From NCBI RefSeq assembly GCF_040869045.1, contig NC_090319.1, forward strand, positions 380,385,601 to 380,449,600: a stretch of 64,000 nucleotides of DNA, in the 5' to 3' direction. Each line of letters opens with the position of its first letter. Positions within the stretch are counted from its first letter, which is position 1. The stretch comes from Eurosta solidaginis (Eukaryota > Arthropoda > Insecta > Diptera > Tephritidae). The translations under genes and the position numbers were made by a program. A model generated the notes under the pieces. It was given only the letters and a program-made list of their open reading frames with translations. It had not been told where the DNA came from and did not search any database. Below are positions 11,113 to 22,290 of the stretch, one piece after another.

Positions 11113-14100
11113 TGTTACGTGGCTGACTGTTTGGGTGGTGAGGAGCGGCGGCAAGCAGGTATGCTTGCGGGCCCAGGCTAGCTCGTCGTCTTGGGCGGGG
11201 TATTGCACCACCGACCTCACCCACAGCCACATGAACAAAATTGGGGTTCATACCTGCATGATGAAAAAAAAAGGATGAAAGAAAAGCTGAAAAAGATATA
11301 AATAGACGTGAGGGGCAAAGTTATAGAGGGGAAAGCATGAGGGGCAGAAAAAGGTGAAGGCCTGTCCTGTCAGGTGGAGTCTACCCTCCCGCTGCAGTGC
11401 AACTTGCACTGCACCGTGGGCACTGTGCTGACTCCTATTTACCTTACAGTGCCCCCAAGCCTGACACTAGTCTGTCCGTCTGTCAATTGGTCATTTTTCT
11501 CTACCACTCACCTTCACCTTACCTTGCCACGCACAAGCGCAGCACCAACACCAAGATTTGACTTAGCCCTGCATTATTGAAACTATTAAAATTTCATCCA
11601 AACATACTTCTTAAGATTTATTTACAAAATTTTTTTTTTTTTTGCTTCCAACTTACTAACTAATACCCTACTATCAATAATTTCAACAAAACTTTAAAAT
11701 CAAAATGTACTACAAAATAATTTGCCAAGACTTCCAAAAGGCTAACTAGTATCAATTTGTAAAGCTTCTATTTACTCAAAGTAAAAAAAAATGCTCAAAT
11801 CTAATACTGAATCTTATTACTAGCTAACTTTATAAATTCAAGGGAATACAGGAAGAAGTAGATGAATTTCAGATTCCATACAATACAAGATACTTATGGC
11901 TAATAGACAAGGTGTCCGAACTCAAATAAAAAAATTAAACTTTTAGGGCCACCCTAATGCCATATTATTACTAGGACCTAATTCTAAACCCTAAAATTAT
12001 AAATTCAAATAAAATAAAATAAGAGGGCGAATAAGTAAAAAAATCCAAGTACCCTAATCTCTGACCTACCGCAACCGCTCAAGTAAACATATGATCAAAT
12101 ATGTACAATGCAAAAGTAGGTCATCAAGGCAAAAGAATTCATATGTTTATGACAACAAAAGGTATGTATGTAAGTGCAAATGTACGTTTGTGACGTTTTT
12201 CATGCATGTACATATGTTCGATGCAATCTGTTTTTTTTTCTTTCTGATTTGCTTATTCCTGTTCTATTTTTGCAAGAGCAGGAATCTGTGCTAACACATG
12301 TACATACAACTAAACAGGTGTATTAGGAAAAATATTATGCTCAATTTTCACTCACCCATATACTCGTACTCCAACGGCGCCGGTGTAGTTGAGTGGATGT
12401 GCTGAATTCGCTGAAATAGCAGAGTCAAAAACATACATATATACCTATGATCACACTCAAACACTCAGCCAAGATCACTCGCTGGTGATCTTTGATAATG
12501 AGTGCTTTGGTAGTATCGGAGCAGCCCGCGTGATGGTAAAACGCAAAAAAAAATTAAAAGAAATCAAAATGTGTAATCAAAGAAAAAAATGTTCTTGGTG
12601 CTGAAGGCGCACTGTGTATATACGCCCTCCGGGTGTGATGTGGCAATTTATTTTGCCAATGATAATAGAAGTAAGTACCAAAAATAAAAAAAAAAATGGC
12701 AAAAATTCGAAAATATGAAAATCTCAATTTGGTGCTACCATAGGTAGCAGAAAACGTATGCAAAGGAAAAATGTGTATATGGTAGAAAGTGGGGATAAAA
12801 ATACAAAGAAAAATTAAATGTCAAACTAAAGTAGAAAAATAAAAAAAAAAAAAAAAAAGAAGAAACGAAGATAAAAAAAGGTGATGGAGGCAAAAGTGCC
12901 ACCATTAACTCCTGAAGTATGGAGTTAAATAAACTCAGCCTTTATATGCGCGACAAAGAAATGCTCGGCCCCGGAAATAGAGTGCCCCGTTTGCCCGTTT
13001 CCTACCAACTACTTATGCCCCCTTATGAAAATGTTTGCATGATAATGGTAATAATATAAAACAAAATATGTATATAAAAATAATAATGTTATCTGATGTA
13101 ATGCCGGAAAAGCTCCTCCCTCTGCAGGTGTTTGTTGTTACTTGTGTTTTTGTTTTGTGTCGTTTTGCCAAACGTCATATGTGTTGACGGGCTGTTGTTG
13201 TGGTTGCGTCTCAATGCCGCCGGTGAAAAGGGCTGTCGATGTTGCTAATTCTATTGTGCTTTTGCAGTTGTTGTTGTGGTGTGCGCATGCAACAAATTAA
13301 CTCGAAGGTAGTGCTTGTGGAAGCGTGGCAATTGTTTTTGGCCGGAATGTCACCAGTGTGATGTTGTTGTTGTTGGTGTTGCGTCGCCAACGTAGTGGAG
13401 ATGGTATAATTGGTGTTGAGCGGTATGTCGCCAATGTGATATAGTTGTCGTTGGGCGTTTCGCCGCCAATATATAAAAAAATTGTTGTTGTGGTTATTGC
13501 TTCCGTATATCGCCAATATAGAGACTAACTACCGGTTGTGGTTGGTGTTGCGCCGCCGATATGACAAAAATGTTGTAGTTGTTGTTGAGCGTTATGCCGC
13601 CAATATAAAAAAACGCTGTTGTGGTTGTTGTTGAGCGTTATGCCGCCAATATAAAAAAACGCTGTTGTGGTTGTTGTTGAGCGTTATGCCGCCAATATAA
13701 AAAAAGAGGTGCTGTAGTGGTTGTTGTTGTGGTGTGCGCCACCAAATTAAAAGTGTAGTGTAGTGCGTGGTTGTTGTTGCCGGGCGGTATTTCGCCAAGA
13801 ATACTGTATTTGTTTTTGGGCGGTACGCCGCCAAGAACCGTGCCCAGTGGACCCTCTCCCCAGAAAAATCAATCATGCGCTGCAATTAAATGCAGAAAAA
13901 AAAGAAAATCTCTTTAGAAAATTCAGAGGTAAAAGCGTATTTATGTACATGTACCTATACACAGTTGCCTATGGATTTTCTGTCTGCATAGTCATATACT
14001 CATCTACATACCTATATTTGTATGTAGGAGCGTAAATGACAATGCAAGTTTTCTTTTGGCTCGCTTGGGAGGTAGGCCAGGTGGATGACCCAGCTCCAGT

Positions 14101-14914
14101 CAAGCATGCCTGAAAAAAAAGAATATGTGTTCTTACCTCTTGCAGAATTTATTGACAGAAAACTGCTTCCAGCTCTTTGCGCGTACCGCGGAAACTTTCG
14201 ACGCGCACAAACTTTCAAAAATGCGATTAAATTCGCGCACTGCAAACTTTGTTAACTTTTTTTTTTCCACTTTCGTTTAAAAGTGCGCACTTCACTTTTG
14301 AATATCACCACTAGACTTGCACTGGACACTGTTAAAACAAGACTTTGGCCCGTTGACTCAGTTTTCCCCTTCTTATAGCCACCGCCGTGGTAAGGAACGT
14401 TACCCAGAAAACGGAAAATTCCTACCTATACAAGCTAAACCTTCTTTTCGGCTTTCCCGTATTTTCCATCTATACAATCATGCACTCATACATCCATACG
14501 CTTACCGCTCCACCAAACGAACACCTACACAGATACATTTGGTTCGTGCCTTGACCGCTCGCACTGATGCATTCACACGCTCATAGCCTTGTACAGATAC
14601 ACATCCGCATACATAATACCGAACAGAACAAACACATAGTTACATATCATTCGTCAAGGCTGCTAGGTTGTTAGCAACATGGTGAAATTTTACTTATTAT
14701 AACAACATGATGCCAAGCGCAACATCTTACTTCCGTGGTAACATTGTGTTCACTATAGGTACAATGTTGTTAATGTTAATGTTATTATGTTAATATTATT
14801 TTACTGGCAGCATTGCGGCTAAGGTGCGGACCTGGACACAAAACACACAAACACATAGACGCATATACACTCTGCCACTCATTTAAGCCAGTATGGAGAC
14901 AGGCTGTCGTTACA
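11113..14914 (-). repeat. 5' LTR of the large gypsy element
   Basis: The 3802-bp partner of 159-3972 has the same TGTTACG...CGTTACA ends. Differences are a few substitutions, a 5-bp loss near 11672, one fewer GTAT unit near 12165 and homopolymer changes. It carries the promoter for the minus-strand transcript, although I cannot place it. GTAC follows at 14915-14918. Confidence 0.95.
13587..13701. repeat. 46-bp tandem repeat inside the 5' LTR
   Basis: This is the counterpart of the array at 2644-2758, with the same unit and copy number. Confidence 0.85.
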
Positions 14915-14918
14915 GTAC

Positions 14919-15590
14919 CCAAAATGATCCCGAAATTACCCCGTCGGTCATCCAGTCGGATCCCGAAAACTATCCAGAAATGATGCCGGAAAGGTCCTCA
15001 AATGATCCCCTAATAGACGCGAAATGACCCTGACGGGATCGCGGACGGATCCCGAAAACCATCCAAAAATGATGCCGAAAGGGTCCCCAAATGATCCCGT
15101 ATTAGTCGAGAAAAAGTCCCGACATGACCCCGACGGGATCCTGGACGGATCTCGAAACCGTCCAGAAATGATGCCCGAAGATAACCCAAATCATCCCAAA
15201 ATAGCCCCGAAATGACTCGACGGGTTCCCGGACGGATCCCGAAAACCATCCAGAAATGATGCCGGAAGGGACCCAAAATGACCCCGAAAAAAAGCCGTAA
15301 TGATCCCGGAAACCATCAAGAATTTATCTCTCAAAGGTACGCAAATCATCCCGAAAATACCCCGACGGGATGCCGGACGGATCCCGAAACCCAAATGATA
15401 CCCCAAATGATCCCAAAAAAGTCTTGAAATGGTCCCGACGGGTTCCCGAACGGATCCCGAAACCCATCCAGAAATGATCCTGGAAAGGTCCCAAAATGAT
15501 CCAGAAATGGTCCCGGCGGGAACCCGAAAACAGCCAGAAATGATCCCAGAAGGGTCTCGATATGACCCTAACGGGATTACAAATAATGTG
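14919..15590. repeat. Degenerate ~90-bp minisatellite, right part
   Basis: Roughly seven diverged units built on 'gatcccgaaaaccatcc', 'agaaatgatgccgg' and 'aatgatcccgaaa' are spaced about 88-100 bp apart. The sequence is continuous with 1-158 across the gypsy insertion. Translation gives long proline- and asparagine-rich shadows on both strands, which are not genes. Confidence 0.85.
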
Positions 15591-16148
15591 AAGCTAACTA
15601 TAAAACCATGTTAATAAGGCAGCAGGCGCGTTGGAGCGAATGAAAAGTTACAAAGAAACATACAGGTAAAGCAAATAAAAGCGTGCTAATAAAAACAATT
15701 GAAGGAGGGCGGATGGCGGGAGGAGACGGTGAGCACCACCGATCGTTTTTCCAAAATTGTTTAGATCTCCATCTGTATGAGCCAGATACCAAAAATTATT
15801 GATTTAGGAGAACTACAGAACAGGGTGTACCTAAAATCGGAGACACAAACCTCTGGTTGCCATAATGTATAACATATAGCTAAATCGGTTGCGATGAATA
15901 GTGGATAACACACCATTTTTAGAGGTGATACACAGAATTTGTGCTGAGGTAAAACATAGACGCATATGTCAGTTACATCTGAGTTTAATGAGTATTGAAA
16001 TTTAGTAGTACTAGTTGTATGCGCAGCAATTTCAGAGGTGTATTTAAAGTTTGACGCTTAGCAGTCCATATAAAGTTTAAGCGTAAACGTATACGTGTAT
16101 AAAAAAAAACACTGCTATTATTTGCGAACGCATTCGTTGTTTATATAT
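15591..16148. other. No gene or repeat recognised
   Basis: The sequence has mixed composition between the minisatellite and the second gypsy element. No convincing open frame or terminal repeat is seen. Confidence 0.5.
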
Positions 16149-16728
16149 TGTAACGAATTTAGTGCAAATCCTCTTATTTGCCCTTCTGCTAACGTTCGAA
16201 TCACTAAATTGTTGAATAAATAACTCCACTATTCAATAATGCAAAATCACTATTCAGTAATGCAAAATCACTATTCGATAATGCAAAATGGCCTTTGTTA
16301 AAGTTCTTCACAATAACACTACTATTGCTCACCAGATAGCGCCTTAAAACAAACTGATTGTCTTGCCTCTACTGTTGCTGCCTTTTATACTCTGTGATTT
16401 CTCGTTTGCATACTTCTAGGCTCTTCCAGAATTTACCTAGTTACTGCTATATAATTATAACTACAGATGCACATGTATAGCTTCTCATATGCGCGTGTAT
16501 TTGTGAGCGACACTTCCACAATTAAGTGCATACTTTTGGGAGCGTCTCAGATAAGATATCTGCATGTGTTTGTGCGTCTCTTCTCCGCTGCGTGTACGTA
16601 CAATATGTGTAGGCATAATGATTTATTCGTTTACGTACATACAAGTGTAGCAGCTTGCTTCATTGTTGTTGTGGCTTTATTTACTTAGTATCAGATTAGT
16701 GATGGAAGTATCACTTAGTGTCACTAAT
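16149..16728 (-). repeat. 3' LTR of the second gypsy element
   Basis: It begins TGTAACGAATTTAGTGC like the other two family LTRs. It has a local triplication of a ~21-bp unit (cactattcaataatgcaaaa) at 16227-16289 that the other copies lack. The inner end has decayed into an AAT microsatellite, so the exact boundary is uncertain. Confidence 0.8.
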
Positions 16729-17206
16729 ATAATAATAATAATAACCGATCAGACAAATCTCCCGATCTAAACGCTGCTAGCATCTCCAAATGTACCACTC
16801 TTCTACTTCGTGGTTTCCCAATGGTTTGTATGAGGTAGATGGTGTCACTGATCTTATTCACAACTTTGTACGGGCCTTCCCAACTGCGCCGAAATTTGGA
16901 TGGAACACCTTTCCGCCGGTGAGGGTTGTATAGCAGGACCAGATCTCCCTCCAAGAAACCTTCCGAATTAAAGTTCTTGTCATGCCAGTGTTTGATCTTA
17001 CTACTCATTACCCTGGGCCGTTCCCTCACACTCTGTTGTTTGGCCAATGAACTACTTCGTAGAGCTTGCGCTTGACGGATTGGCTTCGCATAATCAGTAT
17101 CGTTCCCACGTTTCACAACAGTAGTGCGCTCTGGCTTGAAACTACCCTCGCATTCATTGTGGGAAATTCGTTGCTTCGATTTTGTGCGTCCATTAGGTTG
17201 TGTCAA
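16724..17206 (-). pseudogene. Integrase C-terminal fragment (gypsy)
   Basis: A fragment of about 160 codons ends with the segments EGDLVLLYNPHRRKG and SWEGPYKVVNKISD and a basic tail (RSRRVVHLEML), the usual end of gypsy integrase. No catalytic DDE residues remain because everything from RT to the integrase core is deleted at a junction near 17206-17290. Confidence 0.82.
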
Positions 17207-17284
17207 TGCCAGTGTTTCTCTCGCAGGTACTTTTGATTTTGCTTTATTTGGCGCATTCGATCTATTAACCTTTGCCTTTGACTT

Positions 17285-17640
17285 TCATGGACTTTGTCGA
17301 GTCTTTTCCACCAGTACTCGATTACTACTGAACCCTTTCTGCAAACTGAAGTTAAGTGGTATATCCTGTTTCTTAAAACGCATCACCCATCTCTGCATAT
17401 CGATCTTGATGTCATGGTCAACCAAGAAATCCACTCCCAATATAAGTTCATCAACAATCTCCGCCACAACGAATTTGTGTAAAACCACCACCTTCCCAAT
17501 TAAGAATTCACAGATCACTTCTCCCCGGACTTGGTTATACTCGCCAGTGACCGCACGGACCTTGCTCCAGGTAATGACTTTACTCTCCTGTAGACCAAAT
17601 CAGATCGAACCAAGGAATGAGATGCGCCCGTAACTACAGT
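17285..17640 (-). pseudogene. Retropepsin-like protease fragment (gypsy)
   Basis: The C-terminal half of a retroviral-type protease is seen, including ILGVDFLVDHDIKID, the usual second conserved block. The catalytic block lies just upstream in another frame and reads VTGASHSLV, where family members have DTGAS, so the catalytic aspartate is lost. Frame changes near 17515. It is non-functional. Confidence 0.72.
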
Positions 17641-18192
17641 CAGTACACGTTCTTTGCCATCAATTTGCGACACAGATATCACAGGGCATTCAATAGCTGG
17701 ATCTAGCTCTCGATCTCTACATCTTACTAGCTCTTGCTCATCCCCTCCAGCTTTGTTATTAAGACCACTCATGCTGTTGCAACCACTAGGATCAAGATCG
17801 CAATGACGTGCAATGTGCCCGGGCTTCCCGTATTTGAAGCATTTGATAACTCTCTCACTCCGCTTTTGCGATCCTTTCAGCTCCTCCAATATTGCGTCTA
17901 CCCACTCTGGCCTTTCTACTTCCACACGGCATGCTTTGAAAACTGGCTTACACAGAAGCGACGCTGTTTCCTGAATCTGAGCATGTGATACCGTTTTTGC
18001 GAATGTTGGCTTAGGGTTTGCGTATGTAGCTCGCTTTGTTTCGACGTCCCGTATAATAAAGCTCTGAATCTTTATCCTTTCAGTGTATTCCACGGGTAGG
18101 TCCGCATTCGCTAAATGCGCTAGCCTTTCAATATCCGACGCAAACTCTTGCAATGTTTCACCAGGCCTCTGGAAGCGGTTCAGCAACTCCAT
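17515..18192 (-). pseudogene. Gag C-terminal part with damaged zinc knuckle
   Basis: The capsid-to-nucleocapsid part begins MELLNRFQRPGETLQEFA, a conserved retrotransposon Gag segment. The knuckle reads CFKYGKPGHIARHC; the second cysteine of the CCHC pattern is tyrosine. The frame continues into the protease start. It is separated from the N-terminal part by a deletion and frame change near 18190-18215. Confidence 0.8.
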
Positions 18193-19010
18193 TTGGTATA
18201 TCTGTCTCCTATGCTCAGTTCCGCAGCTGCAGGCCCTTTCAACGCCATGAACAGCGCAGCAACTTTGTCTTCAGTATTCCACTTGTTCACTGCTGATGTC
18301 TTTTCAGATTGAAGCTTAAAGACATGGAAAGGAACAGAGCCGTCAAAGGATGGTGTTTTTACCTTTGGATTACTCGCTGAAACAGCCGGGCGATTTAGTT
18401 GTAACTGCTCCATACGACCCTTCAAATCATCGGCTTCTGCCTTAAATTGAGCGATTTTTGCATCCTGCGCTTCCAGTTTCGATGATACCCTTGCTTCCTG
18501 TTCTGACAGTTGCGACGATATGCGAGTTTCTTGTGCTTTCAACTGCTTAGCCATATATGTCTTCTGTTCTTCTAACTGTGTTTCCATCTTAGATGTAATC
18601 TGTGTCGACATTTCTGAAATACGCGCCTCCTGTTATTCAATCTTTGATGTTATTCGTGTCTCTTGGGATACCATCTTGGATGTTATACGGTCCTCCTGGC
18701 ATTCTAGTTTAGATGCCATATGTGTCTTCTGTTCTTCCAGTTGAGATGACATTTGCGACTACATTGATGTTACTGTCGATGTTTGTGCAGATATTGCAGC
18801 CAATATCATGTTCAAGTCTGTGCTGGTAACTGTCTGCTATGTTTCGTTTTTCTCCTCAATGTTTGTTGTTGTCTCGTCGCCATTAAGATGAAAGACATAC
18901 TCTTCCACGTTAATTCCTTCTGCTTCCATTGCCTCTCGTAGTCTTGCCTGAAGTTCGAGTTTATTGCCGGTTGCATTCAATCCACGGCTCTCCAACTTCT
19001 TCCAAGTTAT
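18180..19010 (-). pseudogene. Gag N-terminal part: SAP-like motif, coiled coil, capsid start
   Basis: On the minus strand, just after the primer site, the reading LESRGLNATGNKLELQARL (about 18950-19010) fits the SAP-domain pattern (Leu...Gly-Leu...Gly-Lys...Leu...Arg-Leu). Next come repeats of about 11-14 residues of the type QExRIxSKLE (18430-18745), a likely coiled coil, and then the capsid opening KTPSFDGSVPFHVFKLQ. At least three in-frame stops occur between the SAP-like part and 18611, so the gene is dead. SAP domains bind AT-rich DNA in other proteins; a role here is inference. No ATG is visible before the SAP-like motif. Confidence 0.65.
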
Positions 19011-19044
19011 ATTCGAAGCCTTCGGAATTTATTCGACAATTCCT

Positions 19045-19056
19045 CTTCTGACACCA
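19045..19056 (-). promoter_or_regulatory. Primer binding site, probably tRNA-Leu type
   Basis: TGGTGTCAGAAG is found on the coding strand two bases after the LTR. It matches the expected complement of an insect tRNA-Leu 3' end (CTTCTGACACCA), as used by mdg3-like elements; the tRNA match is from memory. Confidence 0.65.
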
Positions 19057-19058
19057 AT

Positions 19059-19576
19059 TGTAACGAATTTACTGCAAATCCTCTTATTTGCCCTTCTGCT
19101 AACGTTCGAATCACTAAACTGTTGAATAAATAAATCCAGTATTCAATAATGCAAAATGGCCTTTATTAAAGTTCTTCACAATAACACTGCTATTGCTCGC
19201 CATATAGCGTCTTAAATCAAACTGATTGTCGTGCCTCTATCTGTCGCTGCCTTTTATACTCTGTGATTTCTCGTTTGCATACTTCTAGGCTCTTCTAGAA
19301 TTTACTTAGTTACTGCTATATAATTATAACTACAAATGCAGGTGTATAGCTTCTCATATGCGCGTGTATTTGTGAGCGACACTTCCACAATTATAATTGC
19401 ATACTTTTGGGAACGTCTCAGATAGGATATCTGCATGTGTTTGTGCGTCTCTTCTCTGCTGCGTGTGCGTACATATGTATAGACATAATGATTGATCTAT
19501 TGATGTGCATACAAGTCACTGCTTAGCATCGGCTTAGAGATGATAGTATCCCTTATTGTTGCTAATATTCGTCACA
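19059..19576 (-). repeat. 5' LTR of the second gypsy element
   Basis: The 518-bp repeat starts TGTAACGAATTTACTGC and ends ATTCGTCACA. It is the best-preserved copy of the pair and is followed by the ATAT duplication. Confidence 0.88.
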
Positions 19577-20535
19577 ATATCGTGCACGTCTTGCAGTTGA
19601 ATATGCATTTTTTTTACATTCTGCTTGAGTCTGGAAATGTTGCATTCCTTCCGTATCATGCAGATCATTAGTTGCTTTTCGCCATGGAGGAAAACTTTAT
19701 CGAGCAAATCTAAAATCAGGGAGCAGAACTTAGAGTTGACTGGGATAATAATTGTACACAGATATTTATAGCTCATAACTAAACGACCGTCAATTTGGAG
19801 GATGCCATCATCTAGCATGGGTTTTAAGGGCCCATTACTGATACTTAGCATAGACTTGATTTGGCTGGGCGTAAACTTGGCAACTTAGCCACGATTATAC
19901 TCCACTTAGCGCATACAATCTGGCATCATAATCAGTAAATGTCAATTTGTATGACAAAATGTCAAAATGAAATGGAAACAAACAAATGGCAAACAAATTG
20001 TAAACGTCACTTAGAACTTACATAGAAAATCAAAATTCAACAGACTTCTAAGCCAAGTAAAGTGTTGCTAAGTTTTGAATAATCAGTAACATGCAATGTT
20101 CATTTAACATAACTGTAAGTGACAGTTCTCAAGTCAATTCAAGACTATGCTAAGTATCAGTAATGGGCCAGCAGGGAGCTTTCCTTGCTTGATAGTGTTT
20201 GATTCTTCTAACTGAGTAATTTCTGCTAGGAAATGATGGCGTTGCATTAACATTATGAGTTTCATTTTAGCGTCGTACCCGTGAGTGAGGGCATCGAATT
20301 GGAAATCGGGTCGTTTTAAGTGTGACGGATGAAACGGCCTTAATGTATTGTTCCACGGAGGAGATGGATTGGAATATTTTGGCTAGAATGTGTTCGGCTT
20401 AGAGAACTATTGGAGTCCATTCCACCATAACGAGCAGTCAACTATATCTTGTTGTTTGCATCCTCGATTTCCTAAATAGGCGGGGTTCTCATCGCTAGGT
20501 ACTTGGCGCCAAATTGTGTTGCTGACGTTCTGTAA
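19577..20535 (-). pseudogene. BEL/Pao pol remnant (RNase H to integrase zinc region)
   Basis: Minus-strand translations carry BEL/Pao landmarks: a LWWNG segment near 20430, then QRHHFLAEITQLEESN near 20240, and, left of a MITE insertion, LKPMLDDGILQIDGRL leading to an H...H-type integrase N-terminus. Several stops and frame changes occur. The relic is cut on the left by the second gypsy element and interrupted at 19833-20165. Confidence 0.72.
19833..20165. mobile_element. 333-bp MITE with inverted ends, inside the BEL relic
   Basis: Terminal inverted repeats of about 27 bp start CATTACTGATACTTAGCATAG at both ends, with one mismatch. GGCC flanks both sides (19829-19832, 20166-20169). The interior is AT-rich with repeated TTAGC/TAAGT words and no ORF. 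The flanking BEL sequence joins up when the element is removed. Superfamily not assigned. Confidence 0.82.
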
Positions 20536-20640
20536 AATTTGGGTAATCCTGTATGCCACATAATTTTCCATTTCATTTTTTTTTTTATTTTTTCATTTTA
20601 TTTCATTTATTAATCATTTTCTTAATGCAAAATCATTAGG

Positions 20641-22290
20641 AAGTAATGAAGGCTAAGTTCGGGTGTAACCGAACATTACATACTCAGCTGAGAGCTTTGG
20701 AGACAAAATAAAGGAAAATCACCATTTAGCAAAATGAACCTAGGGTAACCCTGGAATGTGTTTGTATGACATGGGTTTCAAATGGAAGGTGTTAATGAGT
20801 ATTTTAAAAGGGAGTGGGCCATAGTTCTATAGGTGGACGCCTTTTCGAGATATCGCCATAAAGGTGTACCAGGGGTGACTAGAATGCGTTTGTACGATAC
20901 GGGTATCAAATTAAAGGTATTAATGAGGCTTTCAAAAGGGAGTGGGTGGTATTTGTATATGTGAAGGCGTTTTCCAGATATCGACCAAAATGTGGACCAG
21001 GGTGACCCAGAACATCATCTGTTGGATACCGCTAATTTATTTATATATATAATATCACGAACAGTATTCCTGCCAAGATTCCAAGGGCTTTTGATTTCGC
21101 CCTGCAGAACTTTTTCATTTTCTTCTACTTAATATGGTAGGTGTCACACCAATTTTACAAAGTTTTTTCTAAAGTTATATTTTGCGTCAACACACGAATC
21201 CAATTACCATGTTTCATCTCTTTTTTCATATTTAGTATAGAATTATGGATTTTTTTCATTTTTCGTAATTTTCGATATCGGAAAAGTGGGCGTGATCATA
21301 GTCGGATTTCGGCCATTTTTTATACCAAGATAAAGTGAGTTCAGATAAGTACGTGAACTAAGTTTAGTAAAGATATATCGATTTTTGCCAAGTTATCATG
21401 TTAACGGCCGAGCGGAAGGACAGAAGGTCGACTGTGTATAAAAACTGGGCATGGCTTCAACCGATTTCGCCCATTTTCACAGAAAAAATTACCGTCATAG
21501 AATATATGTCCCTACCAAATTTCACAAGGATTGGTAAATTTTTGTTCGACTTCGAATTAAATGAAAAAGGGCGGAGCCACACCCATTTTGAAATTTTCTT
21601 TTATTTTTGTATTTTGTTGCACCATATCATTACTGGAGTTGAATGTTGACATAATTTACTTATATACTGTAAAGTTATTAAATTTTTTGTTAAAATTTGA
21701 CTTAAATAAAATTTTTTTTTTAAGTGGGCGTATTCGTCATCCGATTTTGCTAATTTTTATTTAGGACACATATAGTAATAGGAGTAACGTGCCTACCAAA
21801 TTTCATCATGATATCTTCAACGACTGCCAAATTACAGTTTGCAAAACTTTTAAATTACCTTCTTTTAAAAGTGGGCGGTGCCACGCCCATTGTCCAAAAT
21901 TTTACTAATTTTCTATTTTGCGTCATAAGTTCAACGCACCTGCCAAGTTTTATCGCTTTATCCGTCTTTGGTAATGAATTATCGCACTTTTTCGGTTTTT
22001 CGAAATTTTCGATACCGAAAAAGTGGGCGTGGTTGTTGTCCGATTTTGTTCATTTTAAATAGCGATCTGAGATGAGCGCCCAGGAACCTTTCATCAAGAT
22101 ACCTCAAAATTTAGTCAAGTTATCGTGTTTACGGACGGACGGACATGGCTAAATCAATTTCTTTTTTCGCCCAGATCATTTTGATATATAGAACTCTATA
22201 TCTATCTCGATTAGTTTATGCCGTTACGGATTACCGTTGTGCGAACAAAGTTAATACACTCTGTGAGCTCTGCTCAGCTGAGTATAAAAA
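20641..22290 (+). repeat. Family A dispersed repeat, copy A1
   Basis: It begins with aagtaatgaaggctaag, then a hairpin (GTTCGG, 6-base loop, CCGAAC) and the palindrome CTCAGCTGAG. About two 130-bp units follow, then modules containing 'gtgggcgtgg' and 'ccgatttcg', and it ends gctcagctgagtataaaaa. There is no coding capacity. The same ends occur in eight other places in the window. Class unknown; the copies behave as insertions. Confidence 0.85.

Larger units (their letters stand above)
159..14914 (-). mobile_element. Ty3/gypsy LTR retrotransposon with 3.8-kb LTRs, near-complete
   Basis: The element is about 14.76 kb and reads on the minus strand. It is bounded by two nearly identical direct repeats (159-3972 and 11113-14914) with TG...CA ends, and flanked by the 4-bp duplication GTAC at 155-158 and 14915-14918. 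Order on the coding strand: 5' LTR, tRNA-Lys-type primer site, ~1.5-kb leader, gag, pol with protease-RT-RNase H-integrase, short 3' region, 3' LTR. There is no env-like third ORF. By eye the LTRs differ by roughly ten substitutions plus homopolymer and short-repeat indels, so the insertion is recent. Pol order and sequence style suggest the Osvaldo/Ulysses group, which is known for long LTRs; that group assignment is inference. LTRs of 3.8 kb are exceptional for Ty3/gypsy. Confidence 0.95.
16149..19576 (-). mobile_element. Second Ty3/gypsy element, internally deleted
   Basis: The element reads on the minus strand between LTRs at 16149-about 16728 and 19059-19576. It is flanked by ATAT at 16145-16148 and 19577-19580. 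It keeps a primer site, gag, part of protease and the C-terminus of integrase; RT, RNase H and most of integrase are missing. Only about 2.3 kb of internal sequence remains. All frames are broken. A solo LTR of the same family is at 55886-56396. It inserted into a BEL/Pao relic. Confidence 0.88.

Noticed and set aside
15010..15614. Proline/asparagine-rich frames on both strands
   Set aside because: Translations of the ~90-bp minisatellite; no start or conservation beyond the repeat.
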